Positions 53,073 to 63,887 of a stretch of DNA of 64,000 bases are shown here, piece after piece. The notes below the pieces were generated by a model. The model saw only the letters and a program-made list of their open reading frames with translations. It searched no databases and was not told where the DNA came from. Numbering within the stretch: position 1 is the first letter of the stretch; each line of letters opens with the position of its first letter. Source of the stretch: Gautieria morchelliformis (lineage: Eukaryota; Basidiomycota; Agaricomycetes; Gomphales; Gomphaceae); the NCBI GenBank assembly GCA_015179125.1, contig WHVA01000278.1:1-64000 (forward strand). Direction: 5' to 3'. Made by a program: the position numbers and the translations under genes.

Positions 53073-53336
53073 TCCCTAAGCCCAAAGGTACGGGCGGCCG
53101 TGATTTCAGTATACGCGAACACCTTGGGCTCAACACTGGTGAGGAGGATGATAAACAAATCTATAAAGAAATCCTCATAAGTTCTCATGTTTTCTTATAT
53201 CTACGTTCATTAATTCATACAGCGTTCGGTCCGTGACTGGTCCTCTCAAACCCTGAATACGCATGAGCCAATGCAAGAGCAAGAGAACCACAAGGTCTCA
53301 CTTGTTGTATAGCATGTAAGTCTATTACAACTCTTC
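53073..53336. other. Short stretch of unclear origin
   Basis: On the minus strand about 85 bp reads PKVFAYTEITAARTFGLR, which may be old transposase coding sequence, but this is too short to assign. The rest leads into the plus-strand gene. Confidence 0.3.
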
Positions 53337-53337
53337 G

Positions 53338-54355
53338 ATGCCACACAATATATACTCATTTTATCTACAGGTCCTTGAGGAATGCCTGGAGCTAAATCAT
53401 TTTGAACGTGTATGGCCGATCAAAGCGCTAATCCAACAGTTCCTCAAAAATAGCTCAGAGCTCAAACGTGTGTCTGCAAGGTGGCGAGAGGAACGATTGG
53501 CCCACCTGCCATGTGAGAAGCCTCAAGCCCTCTCTGTTGCCAATACTAGTAAGAGTGCAGTGCCAGTGTCCTCGAGCAAGTTCACCACAAGCAAGTCGGC
53601 TTCTGCGAAAAAAAGAAATCCTTCCAATGTTTCTTCAGCGAGTGCCAGTAACTCTATGACCAAGTCTACGTTGACTAGAAAGGTGGGTTCTGTGAACAAC
53701 GGGACTGCCTCACACAAGGGTTTGACGACGGGTGCTGGGAAGTCCTCTGAGCCAACTGGCAAGGTGCATTTATTATTGTATATCGTAATTCTATACCTAA
53801 TCAGTGAACATGACTCGCTCGCGCAAGGGTTCGACGACGTGTGCCGGGAAGTCCTCTGAGCCAACTGGCAAGGTGCATTTATCATTGTGTATTGGAGTTC
53901 TATACCTAATCAGTGAACGTGACTCGCTCGCGCAAGGGTTCGACGACAGGTGCCGGGAAGCCCCATGCAAATTTTATTTCAGTGGGAAATCATGACCAGG
54001 CCACCAGCTCGATGAAAAGGAAGACGCCAGAGGATGGCGAACCGTCTATTCCAGTGGCGAAACGCTATAAAACGCTTGAGGATGTGCCAGCTGTAAGTAC
54101 ATTCACCTATTCCACTACCCAGCCACCTAACAACTTACACTTACTTGCTTCTAGCCCATGCATGCCAAAAGGGTAAGTGAACCATTTGTTGTATATATCA
54201 GTGTTAACCTTCTCCAGCTACAGGCTGCCTCGAAGGCTGGTGTGACAAATAAAGCAGCGCCCAGGAAAACGGCTCCCAAGAAAGCTGACCCTGAGCCCAG
54301 GAAGTCCAAGCGCCAGGTGCGTGCTCCTGCAAGACCTGATGCCAACTACAAGTAG
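53338..54355 (+). CDS. Hypothetical Lys/Ser/Thr-rich protein inside the Plavaka element
   Basis: The main exon (after a likely acceptor TCTACAG at 53,372) reads VLEECLELNHFERVWPIKAL then QQFLKNSSELKRVSARWREE, a helical region. A Ser/Thr/Lys-rich tail follows (KSASAKKRNPSNVSSASASN). From 53,718 a 109-bp exon-plus-intron unit is repeated, encoding GLTTGAGKSSEPTGK and near copies, each followed by an intron GTGCAT to GCGCAAG. Later exons give KRKTPEDGEPSIPVAKRYK and finally AASKAGVTNKAAPRKTAPKK to RPDANYK, a basic tail. The 5' end is not defined. Its place between the Plavaka ends and its divergent orientation could make it the element's accessory gene (a TNPA-like role), but that is speculation. 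Confidence 0.45.
53718..53960 (+). repeat. 109-bp tandem repeat spanning exon and intron
   Basis: Units start near 53,718, 53,828 and 53,937 (the last is partial). Each has a 45-bp coding part (GACGACG-GTGC-GGGAAGTCC) and a 64-bp part with intron signals (GTGCATTTAT to CGCTCGCGCAAG). Confidence 0.8.
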
Positions 54356-54632
54356 ACACCTCCGTAACGTCCCTTTTATTTCTATGCCACTTTTAACTGA
54401 TTTCTAACCCATTAGTTGTTACCCACTTGCACTCTCCCTACCGACTCTGGCTCTTCGCATATTCTCTTGACCTAGCTTGACCCGTTCATACTACGCTCTG
54501 ATGACTGCATCGGTTTACTGCACTTACCATCACTCACTCTGACAACTGCATCGGTTTCATTCACTAACTCATCTCTGTCCTGTTTCCGTCCTGTACCAGT
54601 TCATATCTGCTCACTAGCCAATAATATGTGTA

Positions 54633-54858
54633 CCTAAAAATCAGTTCTTAATGTACTTTTTATTAGTCCTAAACAAGCTAGAATTCAGTTCATTTTGAGC
54701 TAAAAAAACAGTGCAAAGTGGGACATTTTCACTACTAGAAATCAGTTCATGGTCAAAGGGGCCGAGAACGCTTTGGGAGCTAAAAATCAGTGCTCAAGTA
54801 CTGATTTTTAGCTGGTTTTGTACTGAAACTCAAGTTCCGTTTCATCTGATTTTTAGGT
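54633..54858. repeat. Right subterminal region of the Plavaka element (or a 226-bp MITE)
   Basis: Bounded by perfect 13-bp inverted repeats ACCTAAAAATCAG / CTGATTTTTAGGT. Inside are further AAAATCAGT words, including the palindrome AAAATCAGTGCTCAAGTACTGATTTTTAG. The words match those at 39,730-39,935. No duplication flanks it, which favours the subterminal-repeat reading. Confidence 0.65.
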
Positions 54859-55120
54859 GCCGGCGCTTTCTGCAGTGGATACATTAGAGTGGACACTGAC
54901 AGCTTGAGTGCTTGCTTTGCAGGTAACCCTGGTTATCCAAACATAAGAAGAAGCCAGCTTTGAAGTATCTATGACGTCCTTCCTGCATTTTTTCTTTCAG
55001 GGCACAGAGGACAGTCCCATATAATGGAATTTCCGGCAGTTGACTCCGCGTCACTCAGGCAGCAGTAGCCAAAGACAAATAGGACTGTCATCTGGGCCTC
55101 TAAGGCTGCTACTACGCTAG

Positions 55121-55161
55121 TGGGCCGTCTTCTTAAAAAGTGACACTAAGAAGACGGCCCA
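55121..55161. repeat. Perfect 15-bp inverted repeat
   Basis: TGGGCCGTCTTCTTA (55,121-55,135) and its complement (55,147-55,161) are separated by 11 nt. It could form a cruciform or a transcript hairpin. Confidence 0.8.
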
Positions 55162-55169
55162 CCAGCGCC

Positions 55170-56590
55170 CTTGGTGGCCGCAAAATTAACTTGAGTGGAG
55201 GTACATCTGGGGAAGAGAAGTGACAAGGAGGATGTGTTGATTTTTCAGAGGAATAGGGACGCAGCCAGAGGGAGAGTATACCAATGGCAACGTGGTGGTT
55301 ACAAAAGCGCGATGTACTAGTAAGCCACGGTTCGTCGTTCGGTCACTATCGCGGTGACTCGACGCCGCTTGCAAAGCCACAAACGTCAACAGGGATGAGC
55401 TTCACTGAATCTTCTTGTGGTAGCCTTAACTCCTTGAGAATCTCGAAGGCTTGCAATGCTTTCACGTATTCTGTTCTGGATATTACCTACGCTTTGTTCT
55501 CGAGAACATCGGAGAAGTCAAACGACCATGACAAATTAAATTTTGATACAGCCGAGATCCCTTGAAAGATAAGTCCGCTCTAACCTGAAAAGAAAAGAAA
55601 AGAAAAGGAGACAGAGCGTCCTGATTTTGAAATGATCCAAAGACTGCTTAAGGGCATGTGTTCTAGAATAGAATTCTTGATGTGCACAGGTAAGCCCAAA
55701 TAGGTACTCAGTTTTCTGAAGGTTAATGCTTTAAGCAGTAGGCACAGCTACCATAATCAGGAACTGGATTCTCTCACCTCGACATCCCAGCAGATATCCA
55801 CCTACACCAATAGCACAGTAAGAGTTACATACTGAAATGGATGGCAAAACCATACACTGACCGACTAGTACGCGCTCTAAGTATAAAAATGGAAGATCAT
55901 ATTTGTCATTAAAATTAAATAAATGAACTGGATGTCGTACGGTGGGCCAGGAGATGGTTGAGCATCGATAAATCCATATTTTCGTGGCTGCATTTGAAAG
56001 TATTTAGTAGTTAAGTTGATGGAGTGCTGCTATAATTCGCCTCCACAGACAACTGCCATCATCCTGCTTGAGAGAGACAATTGCGACAACCGGTGGTATC
56101 GACCCAGCCGCGGGATTACCGTTCGAAAATTGCTATAGAATGACCAAGTACCGTAGCTTGTTTTCTCAAATTTATTACACGGTGGTTGATGTGGGATAAG
56201 CTAAGATCGGTAGGCAAAATGGTGGCCAACGATAGTCATTATCAGTGGTCGGTCTTCTGCTGATAACATCAGCAGGTCCATCTTGGTGTGTGTCAGCGAG
56301 CGGGGAGGAAGCCATGCTAGCTCACATGCACAGGTCGGCATGCTGCAGCAATCAGAATGAAGACTCGATTTTCTAGCTTCAAGCTGAAGTTTGGGCTCCC
56401 GGATCCTCTTGTACATAAATGTCTCTCTAGCTTCCCTTGCGAAGCACAGTGGTAAGAGGGGCTGGACCCACACACGTCAACAAGCGCCACTTTTCAGTTT
56501 TCACACCAAACGGCTTTGACGCGGGCCAAGAACCGGGAGCCTGGGCATCACCCAGTTGACCTTTGCATGTGACTTACGTACTTATGTAAT
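55170..56590. other. Degraded duplicate region without an intact gene
   Basis: The first part (55,170-55,560) resembles the 237-bp repeat edge and the hypothetical gene at 62,740-63,204. The minus strand keeps EYVKALQAFEILKELRL, a helical TPR-like stretch. An AAAAG microsatellite is at 55,589-55,608. The remainder to 56,590 shows nothing I can assign. Confidence 0.4.
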
Positions 56591-56599
56591 TACGTGTCC

Positions 56600-56812
56600 A
56601 CTGAATGTCTATCTTCGGGCGGCAAAACTCTTGGTTTCTCTCATACGCGGCATCCAGTTTAGCGACTGTCCGGCAATGAGGGAAGTGGACAATGTACATA
56701 TTCTTGTATAGGGTGTCAAGATGATTTTTCGAGACCTCCTGTCCGTGTCTCCAAGGGCAGATAGGTGTAGCATTTCCGGCAGGAGATGACGATAGCGCCT
56801 TCCAAACTTGAA
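56600..56812 (-). pseudogene. Hypothetical gene fragment next to kinase copy 2
   Basis: On the minus strand a frame holds WRHGQEVSKNHLDTLYKNMY and, after a break, DAAYERNQEF. It parallels the sequence beside copies 1 and 3. The repeated WRHGQEV...LDKNIY pattern suggests one family of small proteins sitting 3' of each kinase. Function unknown. Confidence 0.4.
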
Positions 56813-56817
56813 AAGTG

Positions 56818-58212
56818 TTAGGTTAGGAGCCTTCCATGAGCTTCTGTGTGATAGCATGCCATACCTTCACCTGGAACAGGAGGAATTCGCATGAAGGCAT
56901 ATCGTATCCGTCGGAAGAAATGCAAGAAATCATAAAGCGCGGAAGTGCCCTCATCTTCTTTTCGTTTCACCATACGCGTGCGTAGCAGCTTGAAACTGAG
57001 GGAGCGATATATGGTCTCGAAACGGGTCACAACCTCATCGATACTTGGTCGCTTCGATGGCTCTTCTTGGGTCATGTCTGTAATCAAGGGAACCATGAAA
57101 TCAAAGCCAAACCTAACCTAACCCATCATGATTCTGTGAGAAAGGTTTAAGAGCAAAGTGTAGACATCCGTACATCCACAAATTCCATCTTGATCATAAT
57201 ACCCGCATAGTAGATATCAGTTGCGAACGGATTAGACAATTCATTATATTTGTCTCCTTGAACCTCGGGTGCAGTTCTATCAATACCACGAACGGGAAGA
57301 TCCAGTGGTGGGCCATGCTTGGGGTCGTAGAATCTGGAGAGACCGAAATCGATTAGAAGATATTTTGGTGGACGTTCCGTTCGAGTCCAATGCCTTGCAA
57401 AACTATCGCGTTTGTAGTCGAAGTCTATATTAACAGGATGAAATCCTTTGGGATAAAGTTTTCTGGCGTCCATCATGATATTCCTTCCTGTACAATCACT
57501 TGACATATGTTTCATTACCTGCAACATCTGTATACTGCGGAGAGCCACCGATGAGCGTAATGGTGTTTATGCATAAATTGGATTCCCTGAAAGCATGATA
57601 CCTGTCGATATGGGTCTGCATGAATGATATACAAGCACGCAATTCAAAGACTTGACGAAAGAATTAGACAGCTTCTCCAAATGACCAAATTTTTGGATCA
57701 TTGAAAGGCCGGAGAATAGGCATGACAAGGAGAACCATTCCTTCATACTCTGGAACGTCGAGAACGTCAAGTAATGGCACGCAGTGGTTCTTAGGATCTG
57801 ACGCTAAAGGCTCGCTGGAGAAGAATTTGCCGATGCCCACTTCATCGGATTCCTTGTACTTGACTATCCGCTTCAGTGTTACTGTCTTGCCGTCGGACAT
57901 ACGTGTGGCATCCATCACATGCTTATGCCATTGTCATGTCAGGTTCATTCCTTGCTGACAAGCAATCAGAGCACGCACTCTAAAGAGCGATGGATAGCTG
58001 TCTTCACAATGAGTAATATACTTTTTGGTTCTCTCCCAGGTCAGTATCCAGTTGGGATGGTAGCGAGGGCGGAGTAAATATCCCTGAGACTCGAGCCATC
58101 GATACTGATCAGCCCAGAAGATTTCCGTCGGATCGAGAGTTGCACAATTATCAAACTCCCATGTTCTGCGATATTCGTTTTCTCGTTGACGGAGCTTGAT
58201 TGCGCCAGCCAT
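56818..58212 (-). pseudogene. Protein kinase-like gene, copy 2, nonsense codon and lost donor
   Basis: Same architecture as copy 1: start MAGAIKLRQRENEYRRTW, FWADQYRWLESQGYLLRP, intron, HVMDATRMSDGKTVTLKRIV, EYEGMVLLVMPILRPF, FMHKHHYAHR joined across a 50-nt intron to DCTGRNIMMDARKLYP, LLIDFGLSRFYDPKHGPP, RTAPEVQGDKY, and a C-terminal exon with KRPSIDEVVTRFE ending at 56,818. The codon that is TAA in copy 1 is CAA here. However, this copy has TAA at 57,666-57,664 (in GEAV-FFRQVF), and the next donor GTGCGT is changed to TTGCGT at 57,642. So it is also disabled, by different changes. Confidence 0.8.
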
Positions 58213-58439
58213 GGAGCAAGAGTGTAGAGTGTAGAGTGAGTGACTGGAGAGTGGGTTGGGGAATTACATAGGCGCCATCACTCCGGTTGCAACCGTGACC
58301 AATAGCCATGCACTGTGTAGCGCCCACACAAAGGAGTCCCTTTTCGAGCCACGCGCCAAAAATAGCAATTAGCGTTAAGAACCTTTGGGAATGAGACTTG
58401 GACGTGCAATTGTCAAAGTCTTTCGACGACGCTGACTTG

Positions 58440-60150
58440 GCTGTCATACCATGAATTTATCTTTGACAATTATGTAAATGCATAATGTGCAGTTGGCTCA
58501 TTGCGCGCACGAGCTGTCGACGATTTTATAATTAGTATCACCAGCGTCCTGACTCGTGAATCCAGGCAGCCGTGTTCTATGAACAGACTATGGCAACGTG
58601 TCATCCACTATGGGCGAAAATCCAACTCCTACGCAAAATCTGTCCACAACCCCTGTCCGCGTCAATCCTCGCACGATGGCGGACAATTCCACGTCCAAGT
58701 CCCTAAGGTTCTTGCTATTTTTGACGTGTGGCTCGAAAAGCATCCTTTATGCAACCCGCACAGCCATCCGGCCGTCTATGGGACAGTAAAAATAATAAAA
58801 ATAAAAATAACAATGTCGAGCCGTAAATGTTATTGCTTCCGCCGGGCGCACTGGGTTCCCCGAATTGGGTCGGTTCACCTACGCACGCTGAAACCTCGTT
58901 CATGCATCCAGAATAGTACGTATAGGTACTGCTAGAGCTCGTGAATTTAATGTAAGATAGTGGTCGTCTCCTCGGGCCAAGCATCGCCGGTTACAGTGCA
59001 GTACTCTCATGCATCTCGGAGGCGGCCCGGGTTATAGCTGTCAAAGCTCTGCCATAGCCGTATGGCTTCAACGCGTAGTCATTACTAAATCCACGCAGGA
59101 GGTCACTTTTAGGAGTTCAAAAAAACTTCTCCATGCCTGCCGAATGCTGTGGAATGCTTCAATCACACGCCCGAGCACAAATCAAGATTCTTGTCCATCG
59201 TGACTCTCGACTTCGTGATCCTTAGTATCACGCCATATTATAACAGTCTATGGTTTGCTGAAACGAGACGTACAATTGGAGGGAAATTTTAGTTGGTTGA
59301 ACAGTGATACCAATATTAAATAACGAAGGAAAGTGAGTTCGCTGTCCGAGTCGAGGCAAGGTGTAAAATGAATGTAGGATGGGCCACGAACCATTGGTAT
59401 AGGATGCCAGAGACCCCCATGAGATCAACAGAAGAAGAAAAGGATTGAAAAAGGATGTAATACTAGGGATGCACACCGTCCGTATTACGGCCACGGCCGT
59501 ATAATGTACGGCGGGTTGACGGATACGGCAGACCGTATGCCGTCCATATGATCAAGACCTCTCCCCTCTGACGGTACGGTACAGCACCGTACCGGCCGTA
59601 TTACGGTTGACGGCAATATTATACGGTGGGGCTATTGGAAGATCGGTTAGTGACCGATCCGCGTAGACTATGACGTTGCATTATATTAGTATGCTCGTAT
59701 GCTCGCCTATGCGGCCTACACAGGTAGCTGCGCTTTATGTCAGCCTATGCAGACTAATTAGGCATGCCCGATGTGTACGTGCCAGCAGTAGCGCCCGTCA
59801 GGCGCTGTGTTTTTGGCTCGGCTAACACGTTTTCGGCGTTTACCGATGCATGCCGTATACATACCATACATACCGTACACGGCCGTATTTGTACGGTATA
59901 TACGGTGTCAAACCGTACCGTATACCATACCGTCGGCACAGCACACCGAGCCTTGACGGTACGGGTGCCATGGCCATAATACGGCACCGTACAGCCGTGG
60001 ATGTACGGCACGGTGTGCATCCCTATGTAATACTGCCTCGAGACATCCATGAAAGGCATGGAGACACGAGAATTCCGCTTCCGCATAGAAGTTACGCCTC
60101 CGGGTCGAGGGGAGGCCGCACTGATCCTACCATCGCCCGAAAAAGATAGG
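58440..60150. repeat. Segmental duplication, upstream part of kinase block 2
   Basis: Collinear with 38,471-39,706. It lacks the CACTG MITE but carries a hAT MITE (59,464-60,025). There is no convincing gene. Confidence 0.8.
59464..60025. mobile_element. hAT MITE, 562 bp, TSD TGTAATAC
   Basis: Ends TAGGGATGCACACCG and CGGTGTGCATCCCTA are perfect inverted repeats. TGTAATAC flanks it at 59,456-59,463 and 60,026-60,033. Copy 1 of the duplication (39,565-39,585) shows the empty site. Both halves are full of TACGG/CCGTA words. No transposase is encoded. Confidence 0.93.
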
Positions 60151-60724
60151 GGAATTATGCTTGTGAGCTTCTTGTCGTTGCTAATCCCACGTGCTCGGCT
60201 CGACTATATTTGTGCTTGCGGCATCTGTACCAGTGGGATATGCGCCGTTATCCATGGTCAGTGCCATGTCATTCTCGACAAGTAGGTGCATGTCTTTCCT
60301 TGTTCTTCCATAATTTTTTCTTTCTGATATATGTATAGTTCTACAGTAGTGTAACTACGGCCATAAGCAAACTGTGTTGAGCCGAGCATGCACAGCACTG
60401 CTCGCGGCCAAACTCACATCATTGCTCCATCTTTACCGCTTCTGGTATGTGCTCGTAGTCACTCGTACTGTTTACTTATGCCTATTTACAGGAATGGCAC
60501 CCTTGTGAACACGCTGACTGTGAGCGAGTACCACTGGGATCGGACCGGGAGTCAATGTGGTCGATCTAGCGGACCGCTAGGAAAAATTTGTATTGTAATT
60601 AGGTCACGAGAATGTACAATAAATTTGGTCCGATCTGTTACTATCAGAGCACGACTTCTGTGCATTTCCGCGGACCTGGTCGGGCGTGCTCATACTCATA
60701 TTGCAGGTGCGATTGCCACGATGT

Positions 60725-60885
60725 TGTCGGAGAAGAGCAATTTGGATTCTCACTGGGCATCGATACTTATCAGCCCAGGAAGATTTCCTCCTGTTGGAGG
60801 GTTGAAAATTTATCGAACTTCCATGTTCTGCGATATTTCCTCGTTCACGAAGCTTGATTGCGCTAGGTAGTGTGCAGTGGGCATC
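60725..60885 (-). pseudogene. Kinase-like gene, N-terminal scrap (copy 4)
   Basis: The minus strand has AIKLRERGNIAEHGSS then SSWADKYRC, and the DNA matches the first-exon region of copies 1 and 2 (CAAGCTTGATTGCGC, CGATACTTATCAGCCCAGGA). Frames are broken, and nothing further of the gene follows at 60,720. Confidence 0.7.
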
Positions 60886-60889
60886 ACAC

Positions 60890-61800
60890 GACTCGGGGAA
60901 ACCCGATCGATCGATCACTGACGTGTGGCGATTGTCACGAGTCAGTAATATTATGACTCGTGACACCTTACGGACCCAAATCATACCAATCGACTGATCA
61001 CTGATCCTGGGTTGCCAGATAAGCAAACAAAAAATAACCGCGTTGCTTTCCCAGCGGGTTATCCTTTAGAATTATCCCTTGCATGTCACAGCCGAGAGTG
61101 AACCAATGAACTGGAGAAATTTGGTGTCACGCTAAAAGGATAGTACAGTATCGTCCGAGCTGGAAACCAACCGCAGCCACATCGCCAAATGATGTCGTTT
61201 CAACATTGTAATATAAATTCAAGTCGATTCAATGAGTCATATTTATGCCTTGCCAATGTGAGAGCGGACACCAGCTACCCGCTTTGTGGTAGATACTATA
61301 CATAGTACTGGTATATACACTATATCATATACCCTGATGATGAAAAATCGAGCTGCTGGGCGTACAATCTATTTCGTGCTAGAAGTATCTTTTCGTAACT
61401 GTTACATTCTGTACGTCAGTCCCAAAAAAACGTTCAACCCGTCGCCTCGGGAGCCAGTTGTGTTGCTCTGTCCTCATGCGCTGGAATGGTTGCGCCTGAC
61501 GTGACCCTCGAGTTCCTCCCTCGTGTTACGGTGATCTCCACAATAATCACAAATATAATCTAAACAATCCGTGTGGATGCTCGAAGATATGCATTAGAGT
61601 AAACACTTACACTTTGAATGCGCCGCTCGCATGTGCGTCTGATGGTCCAAACGTAAGGACAAGCAAGCCTGCAAGTATGAGAACACGTACTATGAAATTT
61701 TTTACTGTAGGAAATGCCAAAGGGCACAGACTACAAAGTGTGTACACTGGAAGCTGAGTCCCACTTGTCCAGCCGGAGTGGTCACTAGAAGATGGCCCGG
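60890..61800. other. No recognisable gene
   Basis: Contains a GATC-rich run (CGATCGATCGATCACTGA near 60,905) and an inverted pair GTCACGAGTCAGTAATATTATG / GACTCGTGAC near 60,935-60,962. No coding sequence stands out. Confidence 0.45.
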
Positions 61801-61804
61801 CGGC

Positions 61805-62640
61805 GGCCTTGGAGCCCGCGACGTGAACCTGAGAAGAGGTAGTCTATGGAAGACAAGTTATAAGCGGGCCGAGGGTTCATAAGTACCAACTCAGTGACAG
61901 TCGACTGATTGGACTCACGCTCTGGCGTGGACCTGGGGGAACTTGGGACGATGTGTCGCGTTGTTTGCCCTTTCCCTTATCCACTGAAACATGGGTGTTA
62001 GCGCGGTCAGGATATTGACTAACATTGACTCCACCAGAGGCCTTAGAGGCCGCGACGTTAACTAGAGGAGAGCTCGTCTACGGAAGACAAGTTATAAGCG
62101 GGCCGAGGGTTCATAAGTACCAACTCAGTGACAGTCGACCGATTGGACCCACTGTGCTCTGGCGTGGACCTGGGGGAACATGGGACGATGTGTCGCGTTG
62201 TTTGCCCCTACCCTTATCCACTGAACCATGGGTGTTACCGCGGTCGGGATATTGATCAAAGTTGGCCTTACCAGCGGCCTTGGAGGCTGCGACGTTAACT
62301 AGAGGAGAGCTCGTCTACGGAAGACAAGTTATAAGCGGGCCGAGGGTTCATAAGTACCAACTCAGTGACAGTCGACCGATTGGACTCACTGTGCTCTGGC
62401 GTGGACCTGGGGGAACATGGGACGATGTGTCGCGTTGTTTGCCCCTACCCTTATCCACTGAACCATGGGTGTTACCGCGGTCGGGATATTGATCAAAGTT
62501 GGCCTTACCAGCGGCCTTGGAGGCTGCGACGTTAACTAGAGGAGAGCTCGTCTACGGAAGACAAGTTATAAGCGTGCCGAGGATCCATAAGTACCAACTC
62601 AGTGTCAGTCGACAGATTGGACTCACTGTGCTCTGGTTTG
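61805..62640. repeat. 237-bp tandem repeat, three full copies and a partial fourth
   Basis: Copies start at 61,805, 62,039, 62,276 and 62,513 (spacings 234, 237 and 237). The second and third are almost identical, while the first and the partial fourth are diverged at the edges, as expected for unequal crossing-over. The unit includes AGAGGAGAGCTCGTCTACGG, AAGCGGGCCGAGGGTTCATA and CATGGGACGATGTGTCGCG. Similar single units lie near 35,700 and 55,180. The ORFs inside are not credible genes. Confidence 0.9.
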
Positions 62641-62749
62641 AACCTGACGGAACGTGGGAAGACAGTTGTTGACTCCCACTCGAAGACTTTGCTAGCTCCA
62701 GTTCTCTTTTAGTTCTCTCCAGCATTGCGTCAATCCGTGCTCGTTCCGA

Positions 62750-63204
62750 CGAACTCTGCAACGTCAACCACTGTGCACTCTTTCTCTACGCTAGATCTAG
62801 TTATACCACTTACAGTAAAGGATTCACAGAAAGCTCTTGCCTTAACCATACTTTTGTAGGAGTCTCGAAGTTTTGGGAGCATTTGTGTCCTGCCCTCGGC
62901 TTTTTCTATACCTTTTTTCACACTCGAGAATTTCGTATAAGTCAAACGACCGTGATACAGCTTTGCATCTGACTTACAAGTCTACAGCCTGCCAATATTT
63001 CTCTCTGTCTGCCAGTGTCAAAAATTCCTCGGTTCTCTCATACGCGCCCCCCGCTTTGGCCAGATGACCCTGTGCATCCTCTCTATATTGTCTTGGGGAG
63101 AGAGCCTTGGCGGCTATGTCGGCTACTGAAATGATTCCGTTTAACGGAAGCGCTGGCGGCCCGGTCATATGTAGTTGTAGACGGACGAGATGGTCAAAGC
63201 TCAA
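62750..63204 (-). CDS. Hypothetical helical protein near kinase copy 3
   Basis: The minus-strand frame starts MSFDHLVRLQLHMTGPPALP and continues through AAKALSPRQYREDAQGHLAK and GGAYERTEEFLTLADREKYW to a stop at 62,974. A second frame (62,945-62,730) with FSSVKKGIEKAEGRTQML may be the next exon. The predicted product is helical and charged. Similar but degraded sequence lies beside the other kinase copies (35,840-36,330 and 55,270-55,560). I cannot assign a function. The first exon is the only intact-looking part. Confidence 0.35.
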
Positions 63205-63740
63205 GCTGGGGCGTAAAGCGAAGGTATGAGATTTTTTCTATTACTTCTAGGTCCGTATATATACCGTAGTACACGTTACGCATTGAAACTGTTAAGGAAA
63301 TTCGGATACAGCTATTTAGCATGAATTGTTCTAATCTCTACGCCTCACGGCTTCCTCATTGTTCGACTGAGGCCCATTGCCAGCCAATGGCTAATCAGGC
63401 AATCGGTAAGCTAGCTAATTAAAGGGCTCACGTGTTGTACTGTAGTAGTTTGCAATAGAGTTTAGATCATTGTACTTATCAGGCGAAGTCCTGCCTACCT
63501 GTTCCTCGAGGCTCACCATCGCATCCCCGGGCCGTGAATCATCCGTTCTTCTGCCTCGCTTTCTAGCCTTCGCTTCACCTGGCCAATTTGGTTCAACCGC
63601 TTGCGTCCTGAAACTGCACCCGCGTGGGTCAGGGTACCGCCCAACGCTCAAAGTGCCAGTTGGAAGCCGGGTGCACGTGTTGCCGTAGAATTCATCCTTA
63701 TCGGCTCAAATGATTAAATGGCGTCGCAGGTAGTTCATAG
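63205..63740. other. No recognisable gene
   Basis: About 530 bp between the hypothetical gene and kinase block 3. There is a TATA-like GTATATATACC near 63,256, but only short ORFs. Confidence 0.4.
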
Positions 63741-63887
63741 TCTAGCAGGGTGTGAAGTGAGCGATATATATTCTTGTCCAGAATGTCAAAATTATATTCC
63801 AAGACCTCCTGCCCATGTCTCCAAGCTCAGATAGGTGTAGCATTTCCGGCAGGAGATGACGACAGCGCCTTCCAAACTTGAAAAGTG

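Larger units (their letters stand above)
39714..54877 (-). mobile_element. Plavaka-type (CACTA-like) element with nested insertions
   Basis: The left end CACTGTAGACAGAATAAGCG and the right end (complement CACTGCAGAAAGCGCC) share CACTG-AGA-A and an inner GCGC. Both ends are followed by subterminal words of the type CTAAAAATCAGT / AGTACTGAAAT (39,730-39,935 and 54,633-54,858). The transposase gene on the minus strand and a plus-strand gene lie inside. No matching 3-bp duplication was found (GCA against GAT), so the exact ends are tentative. Confidence 0.6.

Noticed and set aside
60388-60870. 160-codon plus-strand ORF
   Set aside because: It overlaps the minus-strand kinase scrap and shows no recognisable motif.
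62025-62492. Two identical-looking 76-codon ORFs
   Set aside because: They are the same frame of a 237-bp tandem repeat, whose length is a multiple of three. There is no sign of coding constraint.
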